From: Magnetaquicoccus sp039908525
GTDB taxonomy: Bacteria; Pseudomonadota; Magnetococcia; Magnetococcales; Magnetaquicoccaceae
Direction of reading: 5' to 3'
DNA: 64,000 nucleotides
Assembly: GCA_039908525.1 (NCBI GenBank)
Contig: JAMOAY010000004.1
Span: 1-64,000, forward strand
Each line of letters opens with the position of its first letter. Positions within the stretch are counted from its first letter, which is position 1. Of this stretch, positions 51,542 through 60,573 are shown piece by piece. The translations under genes were made by a program, and so were the position numbers. Under the pieces are notes generated by a model. That model was not told the DNA's origin and did no database searches. It was given only the letters and a program-made list of their open reading frames with translations.

Positions 51542-53508
51542 GGGTGGCGCTGGGCAGCCCCCGCCTGCGCATGCTCTGGCGACGTACCCCGTTGACCAGC
51601 AAGGCGCTGGTGGCGTCGCTCGTCCTGGGAACGCTGTTCTGGCTGAGTACCGATCTGTGGCAGACGGCGCAAGTGCGGGCCATTTTCACCCAGAGACTGT
51701 TGAACGGGCTTGAGATCCAGGCGCAGCGGGACCGTATTCGGCTGGATGAGTCTGTGCGTCGGCAGGAACAGGCGGTGCGCCTGTTCTCCTACCACACTCC
51801 CCTGCTGCAGTACGTCGAAGATGCACAACAGGCCTGGGCAACGCTTCCCCACGCCGTCCGGCACTGGGAGGGGGAGCGGCGCCCCCCCTGGTTGCCTCCC
51901 CGTTCCGTCTCCCGCGGTCTGGTTGCGGCGCCCTACATTGCATTGCTGGACAAGGAGAAGCGGTTGCGGGAGATCTTTTTCCGCGAAGAGGGGCTGCCCC
52001 CCCTGCCCCATACCCTGCCGGACATCCTGATGACCGAATTGCTGAGGATGGATGAAAACAACCATATCGTGGATGGTGGTGATGGCGGTCTCTACCTGAT
52101 CTCTGCGGCCGGTCTGCAGGATATGAAGGTATCGGCCCACCCGACCGCCTTTCTGCTCCTGATTGCGCCCCTGAACGATGAGTTTCTCTCCCTCTTTCAC
52201 CTCAAAACGGAGACCGACAGTGCCGTGGCCTTCATCCATGGGGAGAACAACCGGGTGTTTGCCAGCAGCCAACCCGACAAGATCCTGGCGGGCATGACGA
52301 CCGAGCAACTGTCCGACCACTACATGCTGTTTGGCAAGAAATTCCTGGATTACAGTTTCGCCGTCGATACGCCGATCCATTTTGCCACCCTGGTGCCCCT
52401 GGAACAGATCGCCCTGATCAGCGAGGCCATCGTCCAGGCAGAAAGGCGTCAACGGGCCATTGGCTATGCCATTCTGACCCTCGTTGTCCTGTTGTTGGTC
52501 TTTTCCATCGCCCATGGGGTACAGACATTCACTGAAGGCGTGGTCGACACAGCGGTTGACAAATTGGGCTTGCAGAAACAGCAGGTTGCACCGGGTGATC
52601 AATTGCTGATCGTGGCGGAGCGGTTTCAGTGGATGACCGAGGAGATTCTGCGCACCCGGAAACAGGAAAAGGGGCGCCAGGCAGAGCTGCAACTGAGTAA
52701 TCAAGCCCTGCAGCAGTCCCTGGTGATGGTCAAGCGGACCCAGAGCAAACTGGTCGAGGCAGAAAAGATGGCCTCTCTGGGCAGTCTGGTGGCGGGGGTG
52801 GCCCACGAAATCAATACCCCCATGGGCACGGGGCTGACAGCCGCCTCTTTTCTGGCGCAAAAAAGCCAGGAGTGTGCCACACATTTTGCGGAGGGCACCC
52901 TGCGCAAATCGGAGCTGGAGGGTTTTTTCCAGGATGTGGCCGAATCCACCCAGATGATCCTGCAGAATCTGCAACGGGCTGTCGAGCTGATCCGCAGTTT
53001 CAAACAGATGGCCGTGGACCGCACCAATGAGGAACGACGCACCTTTCGCCTGCAGGAATACATCCATCATGTCCTGCTCAGCCTCCGCCCGCATCTGAAA
53101 CAGACCCGGCACACGGTGACGGTGCACTGTCCGGAAGAACTGGAGATCATCAGCTATCCGGGGGCCTTTTCGCAAATCATCACCAATCTGGTCTTCAACT
53201 CCCTGCTGCACGGTTTTCATGCCCAGGAGGAGGGACACATTTTTTTCCAGGTCGAAGAGAGAGAGGGTGACATCCTCTTTTGTTACTCCGATAATGGCGG
53301 CGGGATGGAGGAGCGGGACCGACTGCGTGTCTTTGAGCCTTTTTTTACCACGGCCCGTCATCGCGGGGGTAGCGGTCTGGGTCTGCATATTGTATTCAAT
53401 TTGGTTACCCAAAGCCTGCAGGGCAGCATCCGCTGCGAAAGCAGCCCCGGCCAGGGCACCCGTTACGAGATACGCATCCCTGCCGCATCCAGGACCACGG
53501 AGAGATAA
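51538..53508 (+). CDS. Membrane sensor histidine kinase
   Basis: This gene encodes 656 residues. It has helix 1 (about 22-41), a large periplasmic sensor (about 42-305), helix 2 (about 308-326), a coiled coil (about 370-410), the dimerisation/phosphoacceptor helix with LVAGVAHEINTPMG (phosphorylated His 423) and the ATPase domain. The N box is ITNLVFNSLLHGF (548-560), G1 is DNGGGM (585-590) and G2 is GGSGLGLHI (610-618). The VAHEINTP form resembles the HisKA class that pairs with DctB/ZraS-like sensors. It is coupled to the binding protein upstream and ends six bases before its probable response regulator. Confidence 0.92.
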   Translation: MRVALGSPRLRMLWRRTPLTSKALVASLVLGTLFWLSTDLWQTAQVRAIFTQRLLNGLEIQAQRDRIRLDESVRRQEQAVRLFSYHTPLLQYVEDAQQAWATLPHAVRHWEGERRPPWLPPRSVSRGLVAAPYIALLDKEKRLREIFFREEGLPPLPHTLPDILMTELLRMDENNHIVDGGDGGLYLISAAGLQDMKVSAHPTAFLLLIAPLNDEFLSLFHLKTETDSAVAFIHGENNRVFASSQPDKILAGMTTEQLSDHYMLFGKKFLDYSFAVDTPIHFATLVPLEQIALISEAIVQAERRQRAIGYAILTLVVLLLVFSIAHGVQTFTEGVVDTAVDKLGLQKQQVAPGDQLLIVAERFQWMTEEILRTRKQEKGRQAELQLSNQALQQSLVMVKRTQSKLVEAEKMASLGSLVAGVAHEINTPMGTGLTAASFLAQKSQECATHFAEGTLRKSELEGFFQDVAESTQMILQNLQRAVELIRSFKQMAVDRTNEERRTFRLQEYIHHVLLSLRPHLKQTRHTVTVHCPEELEIISYPGAFSQIITNLVFNSLLHGFHAQEEGHIFFQVEEREGDILFCYSDNGGGMEERDRLRVFEPFFTTARHRGGSGLGLHIVFNLVTQSLQGSIRCESSPGQGTRYEIRIPAASRTTER

Positions 53509-53514
53509 CCGATC

Positions 53515-55080
53515 ATGCAGAACAATGATTTTATTCTGTTCGCAGACGAAACGCCCCGGCGTACCGGTGGACCGGATATCCCCCGGCGCCGTGCTTCGTG
53601 GAAGGTGGTGATCATCGACGACGATCTGGATGTGCATACCCTGACCCATATGGTACTGCGGGATCTTGCCTTCGAGGGACGCGGACTGCAATTTTTCTTC
53701 GGTCGTTCGGGCGAGGAGGCCAAACGGTTGCTGGCCGAACATCCCGATACGGCCGTTCTGTTGCTGGATGTGGTCATGGAGCGGGAGGAGTCCGGATTGG
53801 AGGCGGTGCAGCACATTCGTCATGTGCTGAAGAATCAGTTCGTGCGGATCGTCCTGCGCACCGGACAGCCCGGACGGGCACCGGAACAGCAGGTGATCAC
53901 CGCCTATGATATCAATGATTACAAGGAAAAAACCGAACTGACCGCACAAAAGCTGGTCACCGTGGTGACCGCCTCCCTGCGGGCGTATCGGGATCTGCGC
54001 ATCATCGAAGAGAACCGGCGGGGGTTGGAGAAGGTCATCCATGCCACCCAAAGTCTGTTTGAACCCCAATCCTTGAAACAGTTGGCGACGGGTGTGCTTA
54101 TCCAACTGGTGGCCCTGCTGGAACTGGAGGAAGGGGCCCTGTATGTACAACCGGCCGGCTTTGCCGCCACCCGCAGCCGGCAGGAACAGCTGACGCTGTA
54201 TGCCGGCACCGGCGCCTACGAAGCCCTGATTGGCCAGACGATCCAGCAGGCCTCCAGCGCTGGCGCTCTGGCGTTGATTGACCGGGCGCTTCAAGCCGAG
54301 TGCAGCCTGTGCGAACAGAACTGTTATGTGGGGTATTTCCGCACCCAGGGCGGCACCCTGAACCTGCTGTTTCTTCAGGGCAACAAGCCTCTGGATGCGG
54401 TGGACCAGAAGCTGATCGAAATTTTTTCCGTCAACGTCTCTCTGGCCTTCGACAACGCCTACCGCAACCAGGAGCGGCTGGACAGCCAGCAAGAGTTGAC
54501 CTTCGCCCTGGGGGCCATCGTCGATTCCCACTCGGAGGAGGCGGAAAATCATCTGCGCCGGGTGGCGGATGGCGCCCGCCTGTTGGCACAAAAAACCGGT
54601 ATGCCCCCGGAAGAGGTGGAGTTGCTGTGGTTGGCCGCCCCGCTGCACGACATGGGCAAAATCGCCATTCCGGACATGATTCTGACCAAACCCGGCAAGC
54701 TGAGCCGGGAGGAGTGGGCCGTCATGCAGGCCCATACCGAGTTGGGAGGGCGGTTGCTGAAGAACAACAGCCACCGCATCCTGAGGGTGGGTGCCATGAT
54801 CGCCGAGATGCACCACGAACAGTGGGATGGCCATGGCTATCCCCAGGGGCTGGCAGGAGAGAAGATTCCCCTCTTTGCCCGCATCACCACCCTGATCGAT
54901 GTCTTTGATACCCTCTGTCACGACCGTTACTATGAGGAGGCGTGGGAGGTGTCCCGGGCGGTCGAATTCATCCGGCAGGGATCTGGCAAACAGTTCGACC
55001 CCCATCTGGTGGAACTGTTTTTGGCCCATCTGACCGAATTCGAGGCCATCCAGTCGGCCCTGCCCAACACCGCCGCATGA
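53515..55080 (+). CDS. Response regulator with DUF3369 and HD-GYP phosphodiesterase
   Basis: This gene encodes 521 residues. The receiver domain (about 28-155) has acidic residues 35-37, phospho-Asp 85 and Lys 138. DUF3369 (about 170-320) contains a tight cysteine cluster, CSLCEQNC (263-270). The HD-GYP domain has the metal ligands His346, HD at 378-379 (LHDMGKIAIPD), His407 and HH at 433-434, and the GYP motif in WDGHGYP (437-443). All key residues of an active c-di-GMP phosphodiesterase are visible. Phosphorylation by the kinase immediately upstream probably controls c-di-GMP breakdown. Confidence 0.93.
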   Translation: MQNNDFILFADETPRRTGGPDIPRRRASWKVVIIDDDLDVHTLTHMVLRDLAFEGRGLQFFFGRSGEEAKRLLAEHPDTAVLLLDVVMEREESGLEAVQHIRHVLKNQFVRIVLRTGQPGRAPEQQVITAYDINDYKEKTELTAQKLVTVVTASLRAYRDLRIIEENRRGLEKVIHATQSLFEPQSLKQLATGVLIQLVALLELEEGALYVQPAGFAATRSRQEQLTLYAGTGAYEALIGQTIQQASSAGALALIDRALQAECSLCEQNCYVGYFRTQGGTLNLLFLQGNKPLDAVDQKLIEIFSVNVSLAFDNAYRNQERLDSQQELTFALGAIVDSHSEEAENHLRRVADGARLLAQKTGMPPEEVELLWLAAPLHDMGKIAIPDMILTKPGKLSREEWAVMQAHTELGGRLLKNNSHRILRVGAMIAEMHHEQWDGHGYPQGLAGEKIPLFARITTLIDVFDTLCHDRYYEEAWEVSRAVEFIRQGSGKQFDPHLVELFLAHLTEFEAIQSALPNTAA

Positions 55081-55124
55081 ACCTTCCCCCGTCATCCCAA
55101 ACCGAGAATCCATAGAGTCTGCCG

Positions 55125-55982
55125 ATGCTCAACACCACCCGCACCTCCCTCAGCAACCCGTTCCCTGCCCTGTTTGTGGATGCTCCGTGGCTGGAACAAC
55201 ACCTGCACGATCCCGCTCTGCGCATCCTGCAGATCGGCGGCGAAAACTACTACCCCCAGTTTCACATTCCGGGGGCACATCTCGTCTCCTATCGGGATCT
55301 GGTCACCACGCGCGATGCCGTTCCGGGCATGCGGGCAGAGACAGGGGCGTTGTGCACGCTGTTTGGCCAGGCGGGCATCACCCTCGACACCCCCGTGCTG
55401 GCCTATGATGTGGGCGGCGGGATGGACGCCGCCCGTGCGGTGTGGACTTTGGCCAGCCTGGGCCACACCGCACTGGCCATACTGGAGGGAAGTTTTGGCA
55501 TCTGGTATCGGGAGAACCGGCCCATGCAGTCTGACAGACCCTCCGTGCAGGTCAGCCATTTCCAGCCCAGCCCCAATCCGGCCTGGGAGGCGACGGCAGA
55601 GGATGTCCTGGAGGCGACCCGTGCGGAACGAGGGGTGCTGTTGTTGGACACCCGCACCCCGCAGGAGTATCAGGGGCTCACGGCCCGCGAACCCAGGGGT
55701 CATATGGCCGGCGCCCTGCCCTTCCATTGGGTGGATGCCCTGCGTGACGGCAACGATCCGCGCCTGTTGGCAACCGACACCCTGCGGGCGGCGTTTGCAG
55801 AACGGGGTCTGCTCGAACCACAGCAGGAGGTGATCGTCTACTGTGAAACAGGCCATCGAGCCTCCCACACCTGGTTATTGCTGCAGCAACTGGGCTTTTC
55901 CAGGGCCCGCTTGTACGATGGTTCCATGGCGGAGTGGCGCGTGCTGGGATACCCGGTGGTGGCGGGCATGTGTCCCAGGTAG
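55125..55982 (+). CDS. Thiosulfate/3-mercaptopyruvate sulfurtransferase (rhodanese)
   Basis: This 285-residue tandem-rhodanese enzyme transfers sulfane sulfur from thiosulfate or 3-mercaptopyruvate to a thiol or cyanide. The N-terminal inactive domain has HIPGAHLVSYRDLVT and YDVGGGMDAARAVWTL. The C-terminal domain carries LLDTRTPQEYQG and the active-site loop with the nucleophilic Cys240 (VIVYCETGHRASHTW). The loop CETGHR differs from both textbook loops (CRKGVT for rhodanese, CGSGVT for MST), so substrate preference cannot be called. No signal peptide is visible; it is cytoplasmic. The ribosome-binding site is weak. Confidence 0.87.
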   Translation: MLNTTRTSLSNPFPALFVDAPWLEQHLHDPALRILQIGGENYYPQFHIPGAHLVSYRDLVTTRDAVPGMRAETGALCTLFGQAGITLDTPVLAYDVGGGMDAARAVWTLASLGHTALAILEGSFGIWYRENRPMQSDRPSVQVSHFQPSPNPAWEATAEDVLEATRAERGVLLLDTRTPQEYQGLTAREPRGHMAGALPFHWVDALRDGNDPRLLATDTLRAAFAERGLLEPQQEVIVYCETGHRASHTWLLLQQLGFSRARLYDGSMAEWRVLGYPVVAGMCPR

Positions 55983-56037
55983 CCAGCGGGCGTGATGGCG
56001 CCTTTGTGTGTGATTGCAACCCGTCGGGGAGTATACC

Positions 56038-57390
56038 ATGTTTGATGCCCTTTCAGACCGATTCGAGGCCGTTTTCAAGAAACTGCGCGGACGCGGCAGT
56101 CTCAACGAACAGAATATTCAGGAGGCCATGCGGGAGGTGCGCATGGCCCTGCTGGAAGCCGATGTCCATCTCAGCGTCGTCAAATCGTTCATCGCCAGCG
56201 TCAGCGAAAAGGCCATTGGCCGGGAGGTTCTGGGCTCCCTGACACCGGGCCAGCAGGTGATTCAGGTGGTTCATGAGGAGCTGGTCGCCCTGATGGGGGA
56301 GAAAAACAGCCGTCTGAATCTGGCCTCCCAACCCCCTGCCGTGGTCATGATGGTCGGTCTGCAGGGCTCCGGAAAAACCACCACCACCGCCAAACTGGCC
56401 GCCTGGTTACGGGAACGGGAGAACAAAAAATGCCTGCTGGCCTCCCTGGATGTATACCGACCGGCGGCCATGGAGCAACTGGCCACGGTGGGTGAACAGG
56501 TCAAGGTGGCCACCCTGCCCATTGTCGGTGGCCAGAAGCCGTTGGAGATTGCCCTGCGCGCCCTGGAGACGGCCCGCAACGGCGGTTATGACCTGCTGTT
56601 TCTGGATACCGCCGGGCGCCTGCACATCAACGAAACCCTCATGCAAGAGCTGCAAATTGTCCGGGACCACCTCCACCCGGTCGAGATCCTGCTGATTGCA
56701 GATGCCATGACCGGTCAGGATGCGGTGACGGTCGCCCGCAGTTTCAACGAACAGTTGGATGTGACCGGGGTCATCCTCACCAAGACCGACGGGGATGCCC
56801 GGGGGGGCGCTGCGCTCTCCATACGACAGGTTACCGGCAAGCCCATTAAATTTCTGGGCACCGGTGAGGCGTTGGACAAGCTGGAGGCTTTTCATCCCGA
56901 AAGGCTGGCCTCTCGCATTCTGGGCATGGGCGATGTACTGACCCTGGTCGAAACCGCCATGGCCAAGGTGGACATGGAAGAGACGGTCAAACTGCAGCAA
57001 AAACTGCAGACGGCCTCCTTCACCCTGGAAGATTTCCTGGCCCAGATGGGCCAGATCAAGAAAATGGGTCCTCTGGGTGATCTGATGAACATGATTCCTG
57101 GCGTCAAACAGGCGCTCAAGGGGCAGGACATGGCGATGGGCGAGGCACAACTCAAGAAAACGGAGGCCATCATTCTCTCCATGACCGTGCAGGAACGGCG
57201 CAAGCACATGCTGCTCAATGCCTCTCGCAAACGCCGCATTGCCAAGGGTTCCGGTACCACGGTACAGGATGTGAATCAACTGTTGAAACAGTTTGTGCAG
57301 GCACAAACCCTGATGAAACGTCTGGGCAGGATTGGACAGAAGGGCATGATGCGGGGTGGTCTGCCGAGACTGCCTGGGTGCCCGTTCTAG
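56038..57390 (+). CDS. ffh: Signal recognition particle protein Ffh
   Basis: Ffh binds 4.5S RNA and signal sequences and targets ribosomes to the membrane via FtsY. The ATG at 56038 has GGGGAG six bases upstream; the product is 450 residues. The N domain starts MFDALSDRFEAVFKKLRGRG. The GTPase domain has G1 GLQGSGKTTTTAKLA, the DVYRPAAMEQL segment, DTAGR, TKTDGDARGGAALS and GTGEALDKLEAFHP. The Met-rich M domain runs from about residue 300 (FLAQMGQIKKMGPLGDLMNM). The C-terminus ends with GMMRGGLPRLPGCPF, a short tail. The usual rpsP-rimM-trmD neighbours are not present. Confidence 0.96.
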   Translation: MFDALSDRFEAVFKKLRGRGSLNEQNIQEAMREVRMALLEADVHLSVVKSFIASVSEKAIGREVLGSLTPGQQVIQVVHEELVALMGEKNSRLNLASQPPAVVMMVGLQGSGKTTTTAKLAAWLRERENKKCLLASLDVYRPAAMEQLATVGEQVKVATLPIVGGQKPLEIALRALETARNGGYDLLFLDTAGRLHINETLMQELQIVRDHLHPVEILLIADAMTGQDAVTVARSFNEQLDVTGVILTKTDGDARGGAALSIRQVTGKPIKFLGTGEALDKLEAFHPERLASRILGMGDVLTLVETAMAKVDMEETVKLQQKLQTASFTLEDFLAQMGQIKKMGPLGDLMNMIPGVKQALKGQDMAMGEAQLKKTEAIILSMTVQERRKHMLLNASRKRRIAKGSGTTVQDVNQLLKQFVQAQTLMKRLGRIGQKGMMRGGLPRLPGCPF

Positions 57391-57526
57391 AAATGGCGCC
57401 CGCTCTGAGAGCAAAACTTGCGCATTGATTCCGGGTAGGTCATCCTGTCGGCGAGGGTTTCGTGCAAGGTTGCGCGTGGGAAAAAGTTCCACACACGATC
57501 AATTACCAATGGTATGGGAGGGAGAC

Positions 57527-58504
57527 ATGTCCAATCCGATTCGCGTCGCGGTCACGGGCGCCGCTGGTCAAATCGCGTACAGCGTTTTGTTTCGCATCGC
57601 CTCAGGCCAACTGTTTGGCAAGGATCGTCCGGTTCATCTCAATCTGCTGGAGATCACCCCGGCGATGAATGCCCTGGCCGGTGTGGTGATGGAGCTGGAG
57701 GATTGCGCCTTTCCCACCCTGGCGGGGGTTACAATGACCGACCGCGCAGATGTCGCCTTTGACGGCGTCCACTGGGCCCTGCTGATCGGCTCCCGGCCGC
57801 GAGGACCCGGCATGGAGCGGGCCGACCTGTTGCGCATCAATGGTCCCATTTTTGTTGGGCAAGGCAAGGCCTTGAATCGCAGCGCCAAAGAGGTGCGGGT
57901 GATGGTGGTGGGCAATCCATGCAACACCAACTGCCTGATTGCCATGAACAACAGCGATGTACCGAACAGCCGTTTCTCCGCCATGATGCGTCTGGACCAG
58001 AACCGTGCCAAGGCCCTGCTGGCGGCCAAGTCCGCGCTCCCCGTCAGCGCCGTCTCCCGACTGGTCGTCTGGGGCAACCACTCCAACCGCCAGTACCCGG
58101 ACTTCGAAAACGCCTGGATCAATGGCCGTCCCGCAACGGAGGTGGTCGGCGATCTGGCCTGGTTGCAGGGGAGCTTTGTCAACACGGTACAGGAAAGGGG
58201 TGCCGCCGTGATCAAGGCCCGTGGGCTCTCCAGCGCGGCCTCGGCGGCCAATGCGATCATGGACCATGTCACCGCTCTCATCCAACCCACAGCGGAGGGT
58301 GACTGGTATTCTGCCGCGATCTGCTCCGATGGAACCTATGGCGTCGATGCCGGTCTGATGTTCGGGCTGCCGCTTCGTACACACCCGGACGGCGGCCACG
58401 AGGTGGTCGAGGGACTCTCCCTCTCCGTCTGGGCACAGGAGAAATTCAATACGGTGTTGAACGAATTGCGCAACGAGCGTGAGATCGTAAAAGATTTGCT
58501 GTAG
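57527..58504 (+). CDS. mdh: Malate dehydrogenase, cytosolic (type 2) form
   Basis: This enzyme interconverts malate and oxaloacetate with NAD(H). The ATG at 57527 follows GGGAGGGAG; the product has 325 residues. The nucleotide-binding VAVTGAAGQIAYSVLFRIAS, the loop IGSRPRGPGMERADLL, VVGNPCNTNCLIAMNN, LDQNRAKALLA, the catalytic His in VVWGNHSNRQYPDF, and RGLSSAASAANAIMDHV are typical of the type-2 MDH branch rather than the LDH-like branch common in alphaproteobacteria. It is followed 33 bases later by the phosphoglycerate mutase gene, so the pair is probably an operon. Confidence 0.94.
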   Translation: MSNPIRVAVTGAAGQIAYSVLFRIASGQLFGKDRPVHLNLLEITPAMNALAGVVMELEDCAFPTLAGVTMTDRADVAFDGVHWALLIGSRPRGPGMERADLLRINGPIFVGQGKALNRSAKEVRVMVVGNPCNTNCLIAMNNSDVPNSRFSAMMRLDQNRAKALLAAKSALPVSAVSRLVVWGNHSNRQYPDFENAWINGRPATEVVGDLAWLQGSFVNTVQERGAAVIKARGLSSAASAANAIMDHVTALIQPTAEGDWYSAAICSDGTYGVDAGLMFGLPLRTHPDGGHEVVEGLSLSVWAQEKFNTVLNELRNEREIVKDLL

Positions 58505-58537
58505 GCGCGCCCTGGGGCGGGCCTTGGAGAGAAAGAG

Positions 58538-59743
58538 ATGAAATTCGTCATATTCCTGGGCGATGGCATGAGCGACCGGCCCATGGCTGAATTGCAGGGG
58601 CGCACGCCGCTGATGGTGGCCAACACACCCCATCTGGACCGCATGGTACGAGAGGGGGTGGGGGGCTGGTCGCGCAACACCCCGGAGGGTTTCTATCCCG
58701 GCAGCGATATCGCCAATCTGGGCGTGCTGGGCTATGATGTCTCCAGCAGTTATACCGGTCGTAGTCCCTTGGAAGCCGCTGCCATGGGGGTGGTTCTGGG
58801 GGAACGGGATGTAGCCTTCCGCTGCAATCTGGTCACTCTGTCGGCGGACTGTTCCATCATGGAGGATTTTTCGGCGGGTCATATACCAACGGTAGAGGCA
58901 TCCGAGATCATTGAATATTTAAACAAGAACCTGGGCTCCGAGCAGTTTCAGTTCTATCCGGGAGTCAGTTACAGACACCTGTTGGTCTGGCGCAACGGTC
59001 GGGACGGGGCCCGCTGTGTGCCCCCTCATGATATCGCCGATCAGGCCATTCAGCCCCACCTGCCTGCGGGGGAGGATGCGGCGCCGATCGAGGCGCTCAT
59101 GCGGGCCTCCTGGCCTCTGCTCGCCGAGCATCCGGTCAACCGGGCGAGGAGACAAAGGGGAGACAAACCCGCCAACAGCATCTGGCTGTGGGGCCATGGC
59201 CGCAAGCCGGAGTTGGTCCATTTCCGCGAGCGGTTTGCCCTGTCGGGCGGGATGATCTCTGCCGTGGACCTGATGCGCGGTATCGCCCAACATATAGGGT
59301 TTGAGGTGATTCACGTCCCGGGGGCGACAGGCTGGATCGATACCAACTACGAGGGCAAGGCCCAGGCGTGCATCGACGGCTTGCGGCGCCACGATCTGAT
59401 GTTTGTGCATGTTGAATCGCCGGACGAAGCGGGCCACGCAGGGCGGTTGGACTACAAGATCCAGGCGATTGAGGATTTCGATCGGCGTCTGGTAGGGCCT
59501 GTGTTGACAGCCATGGCGGCCCAGGGGGAGTTCCGTGCCATCGCCCTGCCGGACCACCCAACGCCGGTGGCCAGCAAGACCCACAACTCCGACCCCGTAC
59601 CTTTCGCCCTGTGCGGCACCGGCATCCCGGCAGACGGCAACATGACCTACGATGAGGCGCTGCTGCGGACTGGATCCCTGATTTTTGACCCCGGCACCCG
59701 AATGATTCGCACCCTGATTGGCCTGGATCCCCTGCCGGCTTGA
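58538..59743 (+). CDS. apgM: Cofactor-independent phosphoglycerate mutase, archaeal type
   Basis: ApgM interconverts 3- and 2-phosphoglycerate without 2,3-bisphosphoglycerate, using two metal ions. The 401-residue protein belongs to the alkaline-phosphatase superfamily: FVIFLGDGMSDRPM carries the first metal ligands, GSDIANLGVLGYD the nucleophilic Ser, VHVESPDEAGHAG another metal site and LPDHPTPVASKTHNSDPVPF the last. It is distinct from GpmI and GpmA. Members are common in archaea and scattered in bacteria, so an ancient transfer is plausible. It is coupled with mdh upstream. Confidence 0.93.
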   Translation: MKFVIFLGDGMSDRPMAELQGRTPLMVANTPHLDRMVREGVGGWSRNTPEGFYPGSDIANLGVLGYDVSSSYTGRSPLEAAAMGVVLGERDVAFRCNLVTLSADCSIMEDFSAGHIPTVEASEIIEYLNKNLGSEQFQFYPGVSYRHLLVWRNGRDGARCVPPHDIADQAIQPHLPAGEDAAPIEALMRASWPLLAEHPVNRARRQRGDKPANSIWLWGHGRKPELVHFRERFALSGGMISAVDLMRGIAQHIGFEVIHVPGATGWIDTNYEGKAQACIDGLRRHDLMFVHVESPDEAGHAGRLDYKIQAIEDFDRRLVGPVLTAMAAQGEFRAIALPDHPTPVASKTHNSDPVPFALCGTGIPADGNMTYDEALLRTGSLIFDPGTRMIRTLIGLDPLPA

Positions 59744-59745
59744 CC

Positions 59746-59783
59746 CCCTTTCCCGCAGAACCTCAGGGGCAATGCGGGAAGGG
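59746..59783. terminator. Dyad between convergent apgM and rpmB
   Basis: CCCTTTCCCGCA (59746-59757) pairs with TGCGGGAAGGG (59773-59783) with a single bulge and a 15-base loop. It starts two bases after the apgM stop and lies before the convergent rpmB. There is no T-tract, so it may be an end-of-mRNA structure rather than an intrinsic terminator. Confidence 0.4.
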
Positions 59784-59803
59784 TCCGGGGTTGCAGGATA
59801 GAT

Positions 59804-60106
59804 TCAGGCGGTGGCCCTGGCCTGTCCGGCCTTTTGTTCCATGATCAGCTTACGCAACTGACGAATGGGCTTGTCAAGCTGCTCCGGATTGGCATTGAGC
59901 AGGTAGTTGTCCAACCCGCCCGCGTTATCCACCGAGCGCAGGATACAGGTGGAGAGCGTCATGCGGAAAAAACGGTCCAGCGACATGCTGTACAGGGCAC
60001 GCACCTGCATGTTGGGCAGCCAACGGTGTTTGGTTTTGCGGTGAGAGTGGGAGACGTTATTGCCGGTCTGGGGGGCTTTGCCGCCGAGGGTCGCTTTCCT
60101 GGCCAT
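59804..60106 (-). CDS. rpmB: 50S ribosomal protein L28
   Basis: This 100-residue protein starts at the ATG of 60106 (ARKATLGGKAPQTGNNVSHS, then HRKTKHRWLPNMQVRALYS). The long C-terminal extension (STCILRSVDNAGGLDNYLLN) is the alphaproteobacterial form; the shorter ~78-residue form of gammaproteobacteria lacks it. CxxC zinc pairs are absent. It is a lone minus-strand gene, not followed by rpmG. Confidence 0.94.
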   Translation of the reverse strand: MARKATLGGKAPQTGNNVSHSHRKTKHRWLPNMQVRALYSMSLDRFFRMTLSTCILRSVDNAGGLDNYLLNANPEQLDKPIRQLRKLIMEQKAGQARATA

Positions 60107-60287
60107 GGTATCCTGTTCCTTTGCATGCGGGGATGATTGTACTGGATGATTCTCCAAAAACGCGCTATCCTATCCTTGCTTGGGGGTGCAGGTCAAGAAT
60201 ATGATTTCCAGATGCGGGCCAATCCTCCTGCCGCAAGCAGCGCTCGGTGAACCCTGTATGGTGCGTTTTCCGTTGGAGATTAGGATC

Positions 60288-60512
60288 ATGGGGGAAATTG
60301 ACCCAACGAAGTGCATGGCCCAGTTGGTCCGCGAATTTCCGCAACTGGCCCGCATTCTGTCGCAGCAGGGGATTGAGTGCGGCGAGTGCATGGCTTCCCA
60401 GGTGGATACCCTCCGAGATGTGGCGCGCATGTATCGACTGGACATGGAGCGCCTGCTCCACCAGGTTCAGATGGCGGACACGACAAAACAGGCCGCTGGC
60501 ACCCCCCACTGA
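60288..60512 (+). CDS. DUF1858 domain protein
   Basis: This gene encodes 74 residues from the ATG at 60288, with GGAG nine bases upstream; the frame is open further upstream. It matches the short DUF1858 helical domain: FPQLARILSQQGIECGECMA and the following VDTLRDVARMYRLDMERLLH. The conserved CxxC-like pair is present as CGEC. DUF1858 proteins are small cytoplasmic proteins, often near hybrid-cluster or iron-sulfur proteins; the function is unknown. It precedes the TPR lipoprotein gene by 61 bases. Confidence 0.85.
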   Translation: MGEIDPTKCMAQLVREFPQLARILSQQGIECGECMASQVDTLRDVARMYRLDMERLLHQVQMADTTKQAAGTPH

Positions 60513-60573
60513 ATCCGGCCATCTTTCATGAACCCCCCCTTGTTGCCGTGCGCGTTGCAGGTGTAGAATCGTT

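Noticed and set aside
51424..55113. A 1229-codon open frame on the minus strand opposite the kinase and HD-GYP genes
   Set aside because: It is the antisense shadow of three strongly supported genes on the plus strand; its translation is rich in Gln, His, Gly and Leu, with no domain, and it crosses gene boundaries. High GC and third-position bias keep the frame open.
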